Below are positions 1 through 8,428 of a DNA stretch of 22,500 bases, piece by piece. The notes under the pieces are model-generated. The model was not told the DNA's origin and searched no databases. It saw nothing but the letters and a program-made list of their open reading frames with translations. The first letter of the stretch is position 1; every line of letters begins with the position of its first letter. The DNA is taken from NCBI GenBank assembly GCA_018398815.1, contig CM031595.1, forward strand, positions 50,396,896 to 50,419,395, written 5' to 3'. The stretch is from Conus ventricosus (lineage: Eukaryota; Mollusca; Gastropoda; Neogastropoda; Conidae). Made by a program: the position numbers and the translations under genes.

Positions 1-485
1 TAAATGCAGGACGCAAGATCGAACGCGCCTCTACGCCGACATTTATTTTTAAGTCACGGTGCCAGCGTGAGTAAGCATACTTCTCCAGCGGACGTTACCC
101 TGTACCAACAACTGCAGTCCACACGAACTTGCCAATACCGACATTCACCCCCTGGGGGAACAGACGCGGAGAGAACATCTAAACCGAGGTCACTACGTGA
201 CCAGAGCACGAAAGACCTTAGAATTTACTACATTTTTTTTCTGTAGATCAATGAAATGAAGATGGTACAGAAGATTTCATTAAGTTTCAATCTGACAAGA
301 GATTGCATGACAGGGCTGTAATCTACGCTTCCTTTCATAATTTTATTCCGGCGTCAATCGGACCCGAGAGATACAGTCACATGCGATGTTGGTCAGGAAA
401 TTTGAGCATCTTGTGGGTGACAATCGACCATGTGCTTCCAGTATTAGCCCGCTCACCACTATGTAGGAGCCGCAAATATAACAGA
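1..485. other. no gene recognised
   Basis: Unique-looking sequence of mixed composition. Short open frames occur on both strands but none has recognisable motifs, codon bias or convincing splice sites. Confidence 0.5.
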
Positions 486-495
486 TTATTCGTTC

Positions 496-546
496 CAATG
501 GAAATTGAACCCACGGCGTTAACCACTTCACCACGTTGGCTGGTGC
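496..546 (-). repeat. tRNA-like SINE head relic (possible)
   Basis: Read on the minus strand, this stretch resembles the D-arm and T-arm of a tRNA: a box A-like TGGTGAAGTGG followed by TTAACGC, then a box B-like GGGTTCAATTTCC. The anticodon arm is missing, as the two boxes are only about 12-15 bases apart, so this is not a functional tRNA. It fits a decayed tRNA-derived SINE promoter. The SINE body, if any, would extend toward lower coordinates and is not recognised. Confidence 0.3.
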
Positions 547-684
547 TTCTCCGTCTTCTCGTTCTCTCTTTCCCCTTTTTCCGTCTTGAGGAACAACAAT
601 AACTCTAAACTCGTCGGCAGTAGAGTGTAACCTTTTCTACACAAAACACTTTTATGTGCTTTATCAAGTTGCGCGCACGCGCAC

Positions 685-688
<4 letters not shown>

Positions 689-769
<81 letters not shown>

Positions 770-905
770 GGGGTGAGAAGGAGGGGAGAAAAGGTGAGAC
801 AGAGAGAAAGGAGGGAAGGTGGAAAAGGGAGGGAGGCAAAGAGACAGAGACAGACAGGCAGACACACAGAGAGTCAGTCAGACAGACAGACAGACAGACA
901 GACAG
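689..905. repeat. (AG)n microsatellite grading into GA-rich and (GACA)n
   Basis: A pure (AG)n run of about 38 units covers 689-765. It is followed by GA-rich imperfect sequence and then (CAGA)n at about 880-905. Long serine/leucine or arginine/glutamate frames across it are artefacts of the dinucleotide repeat. Confidence 0.97.
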
Positions 906-1064
906 AAAAAGAACGAACGAATACATCTTTCTAAAGAAGGAAAAGAATAAACACATTATGCCATTTTTTTTAATACACCTTTCCTCAGGGAAAGGGAGGG
1001 GGTGGATGTACGCAGGAAGTCGGAAAGGCAATGTACGAGAGAGCGGGAGTAGGGGGCAGGAGGT

Positions 1065-1065
<1 letters not shown>

Positions 1066-1131
<66 letters not shown>

Positions 1132-1141
1132 GAGAGAGAGG
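1066..1141. repeat. (AG)n microsatellite
   Basis: About 28 near-perfect AG units, bordered by GA-rich degenerate sequence up to about 1180. Confidence 0.97.
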
Positions 1142-1199
1142 TCTGGGAGGGAGAGGCAGAAGGGAGAGGGAAAGCTGGCTGCGGGGAGAAAATGGTGGA

Positions 1200-1665
1200 A
1201 TAATGACTGGAAACCTCTGGCAAGGAATGAAAAAGACTGTGCCACGAACAACGAAACCTCCCATTCCTGAACCATTTAGACAAAACGAACAATTGCCTGG
1301 CAGCGTCTGCAAGTGGAAAGCGTGAAACAGGAGGAACCCCGAGGTGAGAAAAGAGGAACTAGAGAAATTCCTGTTGTAACTGCAGCCGAAGCTCTTACAG
1401 TCACTTTTTAAAGCGAAGAATGGGGTGTCTTTTAAAGTGATTAATGGAGATTGAATATAACAGAAAGAAGCTGACGCCCAACTCTGTCGACGACTGTCTG
1501 CAGTTAGGGAGAGAGAAAGACAAAAATTGCTTATAGCCCAGCTGAGTTCAAAGGGCGGGACAGAACACGAATTTCACACATAGAACTGTGCTGTATGGCC
1601 ACAATGGTGATAATTATAATGATGACGATTTTGATAATACTAGGTAACAATGATAATATGAGATT
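1200..1665. other. no gene recognised
   Basis: Ordinary non-repetitive sequence with a short AT-rich part rich in GAT/AAT (about 1600-1660). No splice-bounded or motif-bearing open frame is visible. Confidence 0.5.
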
Positions 1666-1808
1666 ATGTTAAGCGCGCGTTCCAGACAATTACTCACGGC
1701 TCTATGGAAGATTCATCGTGACAAACTCACATTCTTTCATTCTTTTGCGCATAACTTTAATAGCGCGATGGAGGAAAGGAATGAGAGTAGACAGCAAACA
1801 CAAAATGC

Positions 1809-2046
1809 ACACTTCATTTTCTTTAACATTTTTGCACAGAGGCATAGCACAGAAGTGTTTAAAGCTTTGCGTTTTTTCACAGCTACCTTTCAGAGAGAAA
1901 AGGAGAGGGGGGGGCTGAAGAGAGAGAGAGGGGGAGGGCCGGAGGGAGAGAGACAGGGAATATAGGGAAGTAAAACAAAATACATACGTCTTCATCTTTT
2001 GCATTTTTGCACGGAGGACATCTGAAACACGCGTTTGAAGCTTTAT
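1809..2046 (+). repeat. diverged local duplication around a GA-rich tract
   Basis: Segments 1809-1870 and 1984-2046 are alignable: both carry a CATTTTTGCAC-A/G-GAGG core, then an acag/aaca stretch, then (A/G)AAGCTTT. They are separated by GA-rich sequence (1898-1965). This is an old tandem duplication or two copies of one dispersed repeat; the family is not recognised. Confidence 0.55.
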
Positions 2047-2128
2047 TCCTGCGACGATGAATTCCTTTTTTTTTTATAATAATATTTGATATGCCTGTCC
2101 ATGCCGATAAGGTGTTTTCATGGCTATT

Positions 2129-2159
2129 GAGAGAGAGAGAGAGGAGAGAGAGAGAGAGG

Positions 2160-2219
<60 letters not shown>

Positions 2220-2335
2220 GACAGACAGGCGGACAGACAGACAGACTGACAGACAGACTGACAGACAGACAGAGAGACAGAGACAGAGACAGACAGGCGG
2301 ACAGACAGACAAGAAAAGGACAGAGGCAGAGAGAA
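2129..2335. repeat. (GA)n followed by (GACA)n microsatellite
   Basis: Imperfect (GA)n at 2129-2190 grades into (GACA)n with GGCGGACA and GACT interruptions up to about 2312. The same GA-to-GACA grading occurs at 689-905, suggesting a shared mutational route. Confidence 0.95.
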
Positions 2336-2336
2336 A

Positions 2337-2722
2337 GTCAACAAACATCCATTCTCGAGTTCTCGTGACGTTGTTTCCATCGACCTGTCCGTCAGTCCAA
2401 CCACACTGACTGTATCAGAGTTTCATTGAATCATCTCTGTCTGGCAACACTCCGCAGACAGAACACACTTTACAGTTCCCCGGAGCCGAGCGGGAAGTGC
2501 GGGAAATCCATCGTCACTCCCGACGCATCACAGACCATCCACAGACAAGTGACCTTTCAGGAGGAAGTGTGGGAGACGCTGTGGGACAACTAAATACGAT
2601 ATCCGCGCCTCTCCTACTGGCCCCCTCAACCGTATACCACCCCCCCCCCCCCCCACATCATCCGGTCCCCCACCTGTAAGGATTTGGGTATACCTAACTC
2701 TTGTGGAATGGGGATCAAAAGG
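2337..2722 (+). repeat. dispersed repeat, copy A (sister at 4233-4620)
   Basis: Collinear with 4233-4620. Shared blocks are GTCAAC, the CATCTCTGTCTGG-AACACTCCGCAGAC region, TTCCCC-GAGCCG, GAAATCCATCGTCACTCCC, CCTCAACCG and a final AACTCTTGT...GGATCAA. Both copies follow a GA/GACA-rich tract. No open frame is conserved between the copies, so this looks like a non-coding repeat or an old duplication rather than a gene. A C run (2640-2654) has expanded inside this copy. Confidence 0.8.
2640..2654. repeat. poly-C run
   Basis: Fifteen uninterrupted C inside the dispersed repeat; the sister copy lacks it. Confidence 0.95.
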
Positions 2723-2767
2723 AAGCCAAAGGTTTTGGCAATGAAACAGTTTTCTGACACAGATCGA

Positions 2768-2940
2768 GGGGGGGAGTGATGGGGGGGGGGGGGAGAGGGA
2801 TGTAGAAGGGCGAATTTTGAGATATTTTTCGCCTTTCCGTCCCCTCATCCAACACCACCGACCCACATTCTCTCTCACTCGGGGGGGGGGGGGGGGGGGG
2901 GGGGGGGGGATGGGGGGGAGGGGGATGGGGGGGGGGGGGG
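2768..2940. repeat. poly-G runs
   Basis: G runs at 2768-2774, 2781-2793 and an almost pure G block at 2881-2940 broken only by AT or A. The block has strong G-quadruplex potential, and its exact length is unreliable in any assembly. Confidence 0.95.
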
Positions 2941-2944
2941 ATGG

Positions 2945-3420
2945 AGACAGGTACGGGGAGAATCTGAAAACGCCTTAATAGGCGAATTTTTTTTTTCTTT
3001 TAATCGGCACAGAACGGCACCACATGATCAGGAAAACAGCCAAAAAGTCTGCAGACTACATGCACACTGATTCCATTTCCTACTCCTGCCCCTCCCGTCC
3101 ATCTTTCTCCATCTACTCCAGCCACTGAAGCCCTAGCCCGGATGACTGCGAGGGGGGGTGGTCGACACTTAAATGGTGACTCTGAAGGTGACGGGCGATT
3201 GTCAGATGGGCGACTGTGAATGAGTGTGAACTTTGGAAGATGGTGGACAACTGCTAGATTTCAATTCTGATTCGTGTTGCTCATAGCCCAGCCAGTCGCT
3301 TAGGGCGATATCAGGGCTGTCACTCGCTGAAATAAACTTTTCACCGAGGTTGTTTGTTGTTGTTTTTTTTCATCACATTCACACATAACTGATTAAAATA
3401 GCTTTTCTGATAACTAGCCC
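2945..3420. other. no gene recognised
   Basis: Mixed-composition sequence without convincing open frames, repeats or RNA genes. Confidence 0.5.
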
Positions 3421-3469
3421 GAATTACGTTAAATTCTTTCTTCCGTAAAATCTGGGATCAAATTCAAAC

Positions 3470-3747
3470 TTACCTCTTTCAGAAACTAAAAGTATCACAT
3501 CAGTTTGGGCATCTCTGGACAAGATTTCTATGGAGTGTGTTGTGAAGTGTTGCAGTCTAACATCATTTAAGTCCAAACGCTCTTTACGAACAGTGTTTAT
3601 AGCGAGTGACCCATCACACGGGATGCACCACAGAGTGTCTTCTCCGTTTAAAACATGCAAGCCAAGTGTAAAAAGAGCGGCCTGTGAGTAATCAGCACCA
3701 AGCTGTTCATTCTTCACAGTCACCGATCGCAGATCATTAAAACCTTT
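3470..3747 (-). CDS. possible orphan exon, unknown product
   Basis: A minus-strand open frame of about 90 codons (including ...CIPCDGSLAINTVRKERLDL...) has balanced, protein-like composition. It runs into a near-perfect 5' splice donor, GAG-A-GGTAAGT, around 3469-3476. Its 5' side could be set by an acceptor-like TTACTCACAG just upstream of the codons for AALFTLGLHVL, although the pyrimidine tract is weak. In another frame the preceding bases (about 3720-3795) also read as plausible protein, ending at TGA, so one frameshift may be present. I do not recognise the family; the alternation of beta-strand-like stretches would fit a beta-propeller, but that is a guess. It could equally be a pseudogene or chance. 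Confidence 0.3.
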
Positions 3748-3801
3748 TTAAGGTCTGGACGAATTTGAACGAGTTTGTTATCCTTCTGTGTGTTCCTCTT
3801 G

Positions 3802-4089
3802 TTAGAGGTCTTTGACATACGTCTGACCTTTGAATCTCAGATCGGTATGAAAGGTAGAGAACCTATACAAACGCTTATGTGTGGCAGTCTTGACAGGGTG
3901 ATCAGCCACCTCTTTGCTTAGAATACCGAAATGACGAGGAATCCAAGTGAACACTTCATTGTAACAATCAGATTTCACAGAGATGAACACTTCATTAAAA
4001 ACGTTCAGAAGTGAAGTTAAGGTGCTTGAGGTTACGGTCAGCAACGGCCTCCAAAATAGAGAGCCAGTTTGCTGGAATGAGACAGACAA
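3802..4089 (-). pseudogene. RNase H domain relic of a non-LTR retrotransposon
   Basis: The frame carries EVFTWIPRHFGILSKEVADH followed by PVKTATHKRLYRF. This matches the C-terminal part of retrotransposon RNase H domains, whose usual form is a hydrophobic strand, W-(V/I)-P-S-H-x-G-(I/V)-x-G-N-E-x-A-D-x-L-A-K-x-A. The Ser after Pro has become Arg, the conserved Gly-Asn before Glu is changed, and the upstream Asp of the DSLSSL-type motif reads Thr (STLTSLL), so two expected catalytic or structural positions are lost. No reverse transcriptase is found next to it. RNase H occurs in several LINE clades (I, Ingi, Nimb, R1/LOA-type). The LINE at 13578-18424 shows no RNase H, so this relic belongs to another family. 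Confidence 0.55.
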
Positions 4090-4232
4090 AAAGATAGAGA
4101 CAAAACACAGAAACCAGCGAAAGTCAGAAAATGAGGAAGAGAAAAACAGCGAGAAACAAACACAAAGACAGAGGAAGAGAGGGGAGAGATGGAGAAAGAA
4201 GGGGGGGGGGGGAGAGACACAGAGTCAGACAG

Positions 4233-4620
4233 AGTCAACGAACCATTTTTTTATCTATCGTGGCAACGTTGTGTGTCCACACACGCTTGTCGGTTGGTCA
4301 GACCACATTGATTCTGTCAATGTTCCATCGAAACATCTCTGTCTGGAAACACTCCGCAGACCGAACACGCTTTACTGTTCCCCCGAGCCGGGTGGAGCGT
4401 GCTGGAAATCCATCGTCACTCCCGACACATCACAGATGATCCTCAGACAATCAACCCCTTGGGAGGAACAGTAGGAGACACTGTGTGACAAGATACAACA
4501 TTCGCGCCTCTCTTACTTCTCCCCTCAACCGGCACCCCAACCACTTCCTCCATTCCCCAGAGGAAGAATGGTTTTAAGCTTTTGGTCGTATATCGAACTC
4601 TTGTTAGGAGGATCAACACA
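4233..4620 (+). repeat. dispersed repeat, copy B (sister at 2337-2722)
   Basis: Collinear with copy A and preceded, like it, by GA-rich sequence containing a G run (4201-4212). Identity is interrupted by small indels and I judge it to be roughly three quarters by eye. Confidence 0.8.
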
Positions 4621-4639
4621 CACCGCACAATAGAGATTT

Positions 4640-5160
4640 CGCCAGTCCCTACCCTCGACAACTCATATACAATTTCATCAGTCCCCACTCTCACCCCTTC
4701 ATACGTGCTGTCACCCTGATTTCACCTTCGCCCTTCTGCACGGTCAACACCAGTCTCCATGTTCTACGTACCCTCATTCCGTCCCCACCCTTGCATTTTC
4801 ACACACAGTCTCACCGAGCCCCCAACCTCACCCCTTCACGCTCACTCTCAACCAGTCCCCAACCTCACCCTTCACGCTCACTCTCAACCAGTCCCCAGCC
4901 TCACCCCTTCACGCTCACTCTCAACCAGTCCACAACCTCACCCCTTCACGCTCACTCTCAACCAGTCCCCAGCCTCACCCTTTCACGCTCACTCTCAACC
5001 AGTCCCAGCCTCATCCCTCAACGCTCACTCTCAACCAGTCTCCTACCTCTGCACTTTGGTATCGACGAGTTCTCACCCTAACCCCTTTACACACTCTCTC
5101 ACCCAGTCCCACATCTCTGCCCCTTCGCGCACCTTCTCATCCAGTGTCCACTTTACCCTG
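4640..5160 (+). repeat. minisatellite, ~37-bp unit (5' block)
   Basis: About six clear units at 4835-5045, each TTCACGCTCACTCTCAACCA plus GTCCC-CA-CCTCACCCC, with decayed units on both sides (CAGTCCC...CTCACCCCTTC is recognisable from about 4633). Proline/serine/histidine-rich open frames through it are by-products of the repeat: all three plus frames stay open for long stretches and no codon bias favours one. Confidence 0.93.
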
Positions 5161-5164
5161 TATC

Positions 5165-5166
<2 letters not shown>

Positions 5167-5233
<67 letters not shown>
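5167..5233. repeat. (CA)n microsatellite
   Basis: About 33 perfect CA units inserted in or expanded within the minisatellite field. Confidence 0.98.
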
Positions 5234-5235
<2 letters not shown>

Positions 5236-5770
5236 CCGGTCTTTCACACACAATCATACCCAGTTCAACCCTCACCCCTTTACACAGATTCTCACCCGGT
5301 CCCACTCAGTCTTTCAAGCAAGTCCCACCCAGTCCCCAACCTCATCTTTTCACAGTCTCATCCAGTCCCCATTCTTACCCCTTCACACAACTTACCCAAT
5401 CACCAACTTGGCCCTTTCACACAGCCCCACTCACTCCGCAACCTCACCCTCTCACACACTGTCCCACCCCCACTCCCCATCCTCATCCTCATCGTTTCAC
5501 ACACAGTCCCACCCACTCCCCACCCTCACCCTATCACACAGTCCCACCCAGTTCCAAACCCCGCCTTTCACACAGTCCGACCTAATCTGCAGTCTCACCC
5601 CTGTTACTCCATACATAGTCCCACCCAGTCCCAAACCTCACCCCTTGGCACATAGTTCCACCCAGTCCCAAACCTCATCCCTTGGCACATAGTTCCACCC
5701 AGTCCCAAACCTCACCCCTTGGCACATAGTTCCACCCAGTCCCAAACCTCACCAATTCAAACACAGTCCC
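5234..5770 (+). repeat. minisatellite, ~37-bp unit (3' block)
   Basis: Degenerate units (CAGTCCCACCCAGTCCC...CTCACCC) lead into a freshly amplified subblock at about 5620-5757. That subblock has four near-identical 37-bp units, TTGGCACATAGTTCCACCCA plus GTCCCAAACCTCACCCC. The period matches the 5' block, so both derive from one ancestral unit. Confidence 0.9.
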
Positions 5771-5868
5771 GCCTCTGAAACGGACGAGCTCTTTGGATCT
5801 TTGTCTTGATTTTGGCCGGAAAACGCAGGCAGGACCCGATTCTGAGTGTAGCACCAGCGGTGAAAACT

Positions 5869-6052
5869 GGGGGGGGGGGGGGGGGGAGGGGGGGGCAATC
5901 CTAGGTCAGTGGTGGAAACCTTCGGTGTTTTTCACTCAAATTTCATATTGTTTCTGACTCCAATTATATTGTTATCCATTTTCATGTACGCTAAAACAGG
6001 TCATTCGATCTACTTGGGGGGGGGGGGGGGGGGGGGCGGGGGGGAGGGGGGG
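5869..6052. repeat. poly-G runs
   Basis: G runs at 5869-5886, 5888-5895 and 6016-6052 (with single C and A interruptions). They lie 50-235 bp upstream of the shared promoter module at 6103, and are candidates for G-quadruplex formation and for nucleosome exclusion near the promoter. Confidence 0.95.
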
Positions 6053-6102
6053 ATCGAATCACGACTGCGAAAACCGCTCTTAAAGTCGTCGTTGGTTTTA
6101 TC

Positions 6103-6226
6103 AGGGACCGTACAGCAAAGGGATGCGCAGCTGGCCGGCTTCCCCTTCTCTGAGTCACTAACGAAGTACTGAAAGGGGCGGGCCCCACCAACTAGTGCGT
6201 ACAGAACTTCCGGTGTCGGTGGTAAC
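6103..6226 (+). promoter_or_regulatory. TATA-less promoter / 5' UTR, shared module copy 1
   Basis: Ordered elements before the ATG at 6227: a 21-bp block beginning AGGGACCGTACAG (6103-6123), CGAAGTACTG (6162-6171), a GC box GGGGCGGGCC (6174-6183) and AGTGCGTACAGAACTTCCGG (6194-6213), which contains an ETS-type ACTTCCGG. Three of these elements recur in the same order upstream of the THAP exon on the minus strand (10964-11062). No TATA box is seen. ETS boxes near the start site are typical of TATA-less housekeeping promoters; the remaining blocks are not known to me. Confidence 0.6.
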
Positions 6227-6724
6227 ATGGAGTTTGGCAGCCAAAACATCGTTGAGGTAAGCATACTTTTTCCATAATTCAGCGGTTGTTATGCGTTTAC
6301 TATAGGACATGTGTTATGACTTTGTGTTGTGGAGGAATGTAGAGTGCGAAACCTATCGACATGTGCAAGTAATTACCCTATAACTGATAACGCGGCCACA
6401 GTTTACTCGGCGTACAAGCGTGTAAACAAACCATGCCTGTGCTCGAGAGATACGCTAGTCAGTGTGTAGTTGTGCTCCGCGCAGCTTGAGTCTTTCATGT
6501 CTCCCTTCTTGTATGCATTGATGTACAGCTGGTTGCTATATTTTTCAGTACTTTCGTAGATTCAGTCTTCGTTTTGGTTTATTATAGCGGGTATTGCTGG
6601 TTCATTTGTAGGAAACAGAAGCGACTGCAGTGAACACTGCTCAGCCTGTTGCAATGGCAGAGAAACGAACACCGATACCAGTCGCTGATTCATCAAAAAG
6701 GGCAGCGAACCACAGCCAATGTTG
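6227..6724 (+). CDS. 5' end of an unrecognised gene (exons 1 and 2)
   Basis: Exon 1 is 6227-6256: ATG in the context GGTAACATGG, ten codons (MEFGSQNIVE), then donor GAG-GTAAGC. Exon 2 is 6612-6724, between acceptor TTCATTTGTAG and donor TTG-GTAAGT. The phase-0 junction keeps the frame open through all of exon 2, giving ...ETEATAVNTAQPVAMAEKRT... and ending in ...KRAANHSQC plus two bases (TG). Both splice pairs are good and the segment sits directly behind a promoter-like block. The N-terminus is acidic/polar and looks disordered. An end of the type RAANHSQCW can precede Myb/SANT-like domains, but no such domain is in the window. The next exon is not found: joining to the acceptor at 7111 would give TGA at once. 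The gene is partial here. Confidence 0.5.
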
Positions 6725-6740
6725 GTAAGTTAATTCAACT

Positions 6741-6742
<2 letters not shown>

Positions 6743-6811
<69 letters not shown>

Positions 6812-6819
6812 TGTGAAAG

Positions 6820-6870
<51 letters not shown>
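6743..6870. repeat. (CT)n-(GT)n-(GA)n, inverted-repeat microsatellite
   Basis: (CT)26 at 6743-6794, (GT)n at 6795-6814, a 8-base spacer, then (GA)24 at 6823-6870. The CT and GA arms are mutually complementary and could fold into a hairpin of about 48 bp in the intron transcript after exon 2. Confidence 0.97.
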
Positions 6871-6872
<2 letters not shown>

Positions 6873-6980
6873 AAATGTGTTATGACATGTTTACTGACTT
6901 TTAATACATCAACAGTGTGGCAACATCAACAAAGACAACACTCAAAATAATTACATAGTGGTATGCATCACATTATGATG

Positions 6981-6996
6981 CTCTCTCTCTCTCTCT

Positions 6997-7074
<78 letters not shown>
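6981..7074. repeat. (CT)n followed by (CA)n
   Basis: Imperfect (CT)n at 6981-7050 passes directly into (CA)n at 7050-7074. Confidence 0.97.
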
Positions 7075-7111
7075 AATTCAGAACGTTGATGATGTTTTTT
7101 AACCTTTTCAG

Positions 7112-7275
7112 ATTACACCAGACCTTGTCAGTGAAGTGTGCAGCTGAATGCAAGCAGACAAATGCCTTCCGTATGAGACAAGACAGTCGGAATATTTCTG
7201 TATGTAAATACAAAATTATTGTTTTGCATATCAAAGCAAGGGACTTTGGTCATCTGATACCAAATAAATAAGAAT
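7112..7275 (+). other. possible terminal exon or old 3' UTR
   Basis: A strong acceptor (TTTTTTAACCTTTTCAG) ends at 7111. The following sequence is AT-richer and carries AATAAA at 7263-7268. If spliced to the exon ending at 6724, the first codon formed is TGA, so the message would stop immediately. It is therefore either an alternative 3' end or a chance acceptor. Confidence 0.2.
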
Positions 7276-7289
7276 GACTCCTTAACCTC

Positions 7290-7295
7290 TGTGTT

Positions 7296-7349
<54 letters not shown>
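7290..7349. repeat. (GT)n-(AT)n microsatellite
   Basis: (GT)n at 7290-7310 followed by about 19 AT units. A second (AT)n-to-hammerhead junction with the same following sequence is at 9869-9948. Confidence 0.97.
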
Positions 7350-7353
<4 letters not shown>

Positions 7354-7377
7354 AAAGTTAAAAGAGGAATCTTAAAA

Positions 7378-7423
7378 CTATCTACAAATTTGTTTCAAGC
7401 GTGTTGCGCTGTCATCAGGATAT
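7378..7423 (-). ncRNA. hammerhead-like ribozyme motif, family 2, copy 1
   Basis: On the minus strand: stem I 5' arm ATATC, core CTGATGA, stem II AGCG-CAACA-CGCT, core GAA, stem III ACAAA/TTTGT with no loop, cleavage-site A, stem I 3' arm GATAG. All invariant core bases of the hammerhead (C3 U4 G5 A6 N7 G8 A9; G12 A13 A14; A15.1-U16.1; H17) are present. Stem I closes with four pairs. The weak point is stem II, where the first pair (10.1/11.1) is C opposite U. Loopless stem III hammerheads are typical of Penelope-like elements and retrozymes, which act as tandem dimers. Confidence 0.65.
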
Positions 7424-7427
7424 ATAT

Positions 7428-8119
7428 GAAGAAAAAGAAACACCCGAAAGGTGCTGGGGAGGACCCAGAGAAGCACTGTCTTCACCTGCCCTTAGAGCAG
7501 TCCTGTACCACCCCTGGAGGCCTGCGCTGTGTTGACGATGGGTACAGGCACGCGCAGGACACTCCATTAAGACATCAAGGGACATAACTGCTCCCGAACA
7601 GAGGTAAATTAGACTACAGGATGCAGCTCATAACAGCCTCAAAGTAGCATCCCCCATGGGTGTACCAGCCCGTATTTCATGACTGCAGAGCCCACCGGCG
7701 AAAAACACCACCCCCCAGCTGCCGAGCACACCCCACAGACCCAACCCACCCTGCCCACGGACAGATGAAGACAGTGCCACTCCAGACACAGCCAAGCTTT
7801 CGCCATACGGTCTTATGTGCCCTCAAGAGAGAATCCAAAGTTGTAGTCTTTCCCACTGTCAACAGGACTTTCCCTGCGGTCAGTGGGTCTTTCCTCACCG
7901 CCACTGGACCTTTCTCCAGGGTCAGCCTAGTTAAGGCAAAGAAGAAAAAGAAACACCCGAAGGTGCTGGGGAGGACCCAGAGAAGCACTGTCTTCACCTG
8001 CCCTTAGAGCAGTCCTGTACCACCCCTGGAGGCCTGCGCTGTGTTGACGATGGGTACAGGCACGCGCAGGACACTCCATTAGACATCAAGGGAACATAAC
8101 TGCTCCCGAACAGAGGTAA
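7428..8119 (+). repeat. 513-bp unit repeated 1.35 times
   Basis: The segment beginning GAAGAAAAAGAAACACCCGA and ending GAACAGAGGTAA (7428-7607) recurs at 7941-8119 with only a few indels. The full unit runs from 7428 to 7940, so the array is one whole unit plus a 5' third. The fresh similarity argues for recent duplication. No hammerhead core (CTGANGA...GAA) is visible in the unit. Its flanks are AT-rich and share TATATGAAGAAA at both borders. Family unknown. Confidence 0.9.
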
Positions 8120-8258
8120 TATATGAAGAAAAATATATATTATATATGAAGAAAATATATATATATATAGCTGAACATTAAATAGTGGGAGGGAAAACAA
8201 GTGCAGGTTAACAATTCTTCAGTCATTATAGTAATGACTTGGCAAAGATTTGAATTTA

Positions 8259-8262
8259 ACAC

Positions 8263-8291
<29 letters not shown>
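8259..8291. repeat. poly-A run within monomer 1
   Basis: About 29 A, against about 18-20 A-rich bases in monomers 2 (8929-8948) and 3 (9587-9619). Always followed by TGGGGGGAATAT, so it is an internal part of the monomer rather than a poly(A) tail. Confidence 0.9.
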
Positions 8292-8294
<3 letters not shown>

Positions 8295-8384
8295 GGGGAA
8301 TATATTATAAATATGAGAAACCTTCACTAGCAGCCTGAGGAACCATCGTACTTCCCTTCGAAGGCAGATCTATTTGTATTGCCC

Positions 8385-8428
8385 GCTCCTAGGCCTTTCG
8401 TCCCCTGGATCGGACTCATCAGGGAGAC
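8385..8428 (-). ncRNA. hammerhead ribozyme, retrozyme monomer 1
   Basis: Minus strand: stem I 5' arm CTCC, CTGATGA, stem II GTCC-GATCCAGG-GGAC, GAA, stem III AGG/CCT without loop, cleavage-site A, stem I 3' arm GGAG. Every invariant core base is present, with the canonical G-C first pair of stem II. Beyond an internal loop, GCC (5' arm) can pair with GGC (3' arm), as usual for stem I in type I hammerheads. Predicted self-cleavage is between the bases at 8390 and 8389. Confidence 0.9.

Noticed and set aside
689..905. CRISPR-like or satellite array
   Set aside because: Simple dinucleotide and tetranucleotide repeats in eukaryotic DNA; no unique spacers.
528..1292. Long serine/leucine-rich minus-strand open frame (254 codons)
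   Set aside because: It consists mostly of two (AG)n microsatellites and GA-rich DNA read as Ser-Leu repeats; no codon bias or domain outside them.
1883..2404. Cys-Leu-Ser-Val rich frame (173 codons) on the minus strand
   Set aside because: A translation of (GACA)n and (GA)n.
4759..5692. 298- and 182-codon Pro/Ser/His-rich frames that look like a secreted repeat protein
   Set aside because: The 37-bp unit is not a multiple of three, so the frame changes every unit, and other frames are equally open. It is a minisatellite, not a coding repeat.
7112..7275. Exon 3 of the gene starting at 6227
   Set aside because: A good acceptor, but joining it creates TGA as the first codon; kept only as a weak alternative 3' end.
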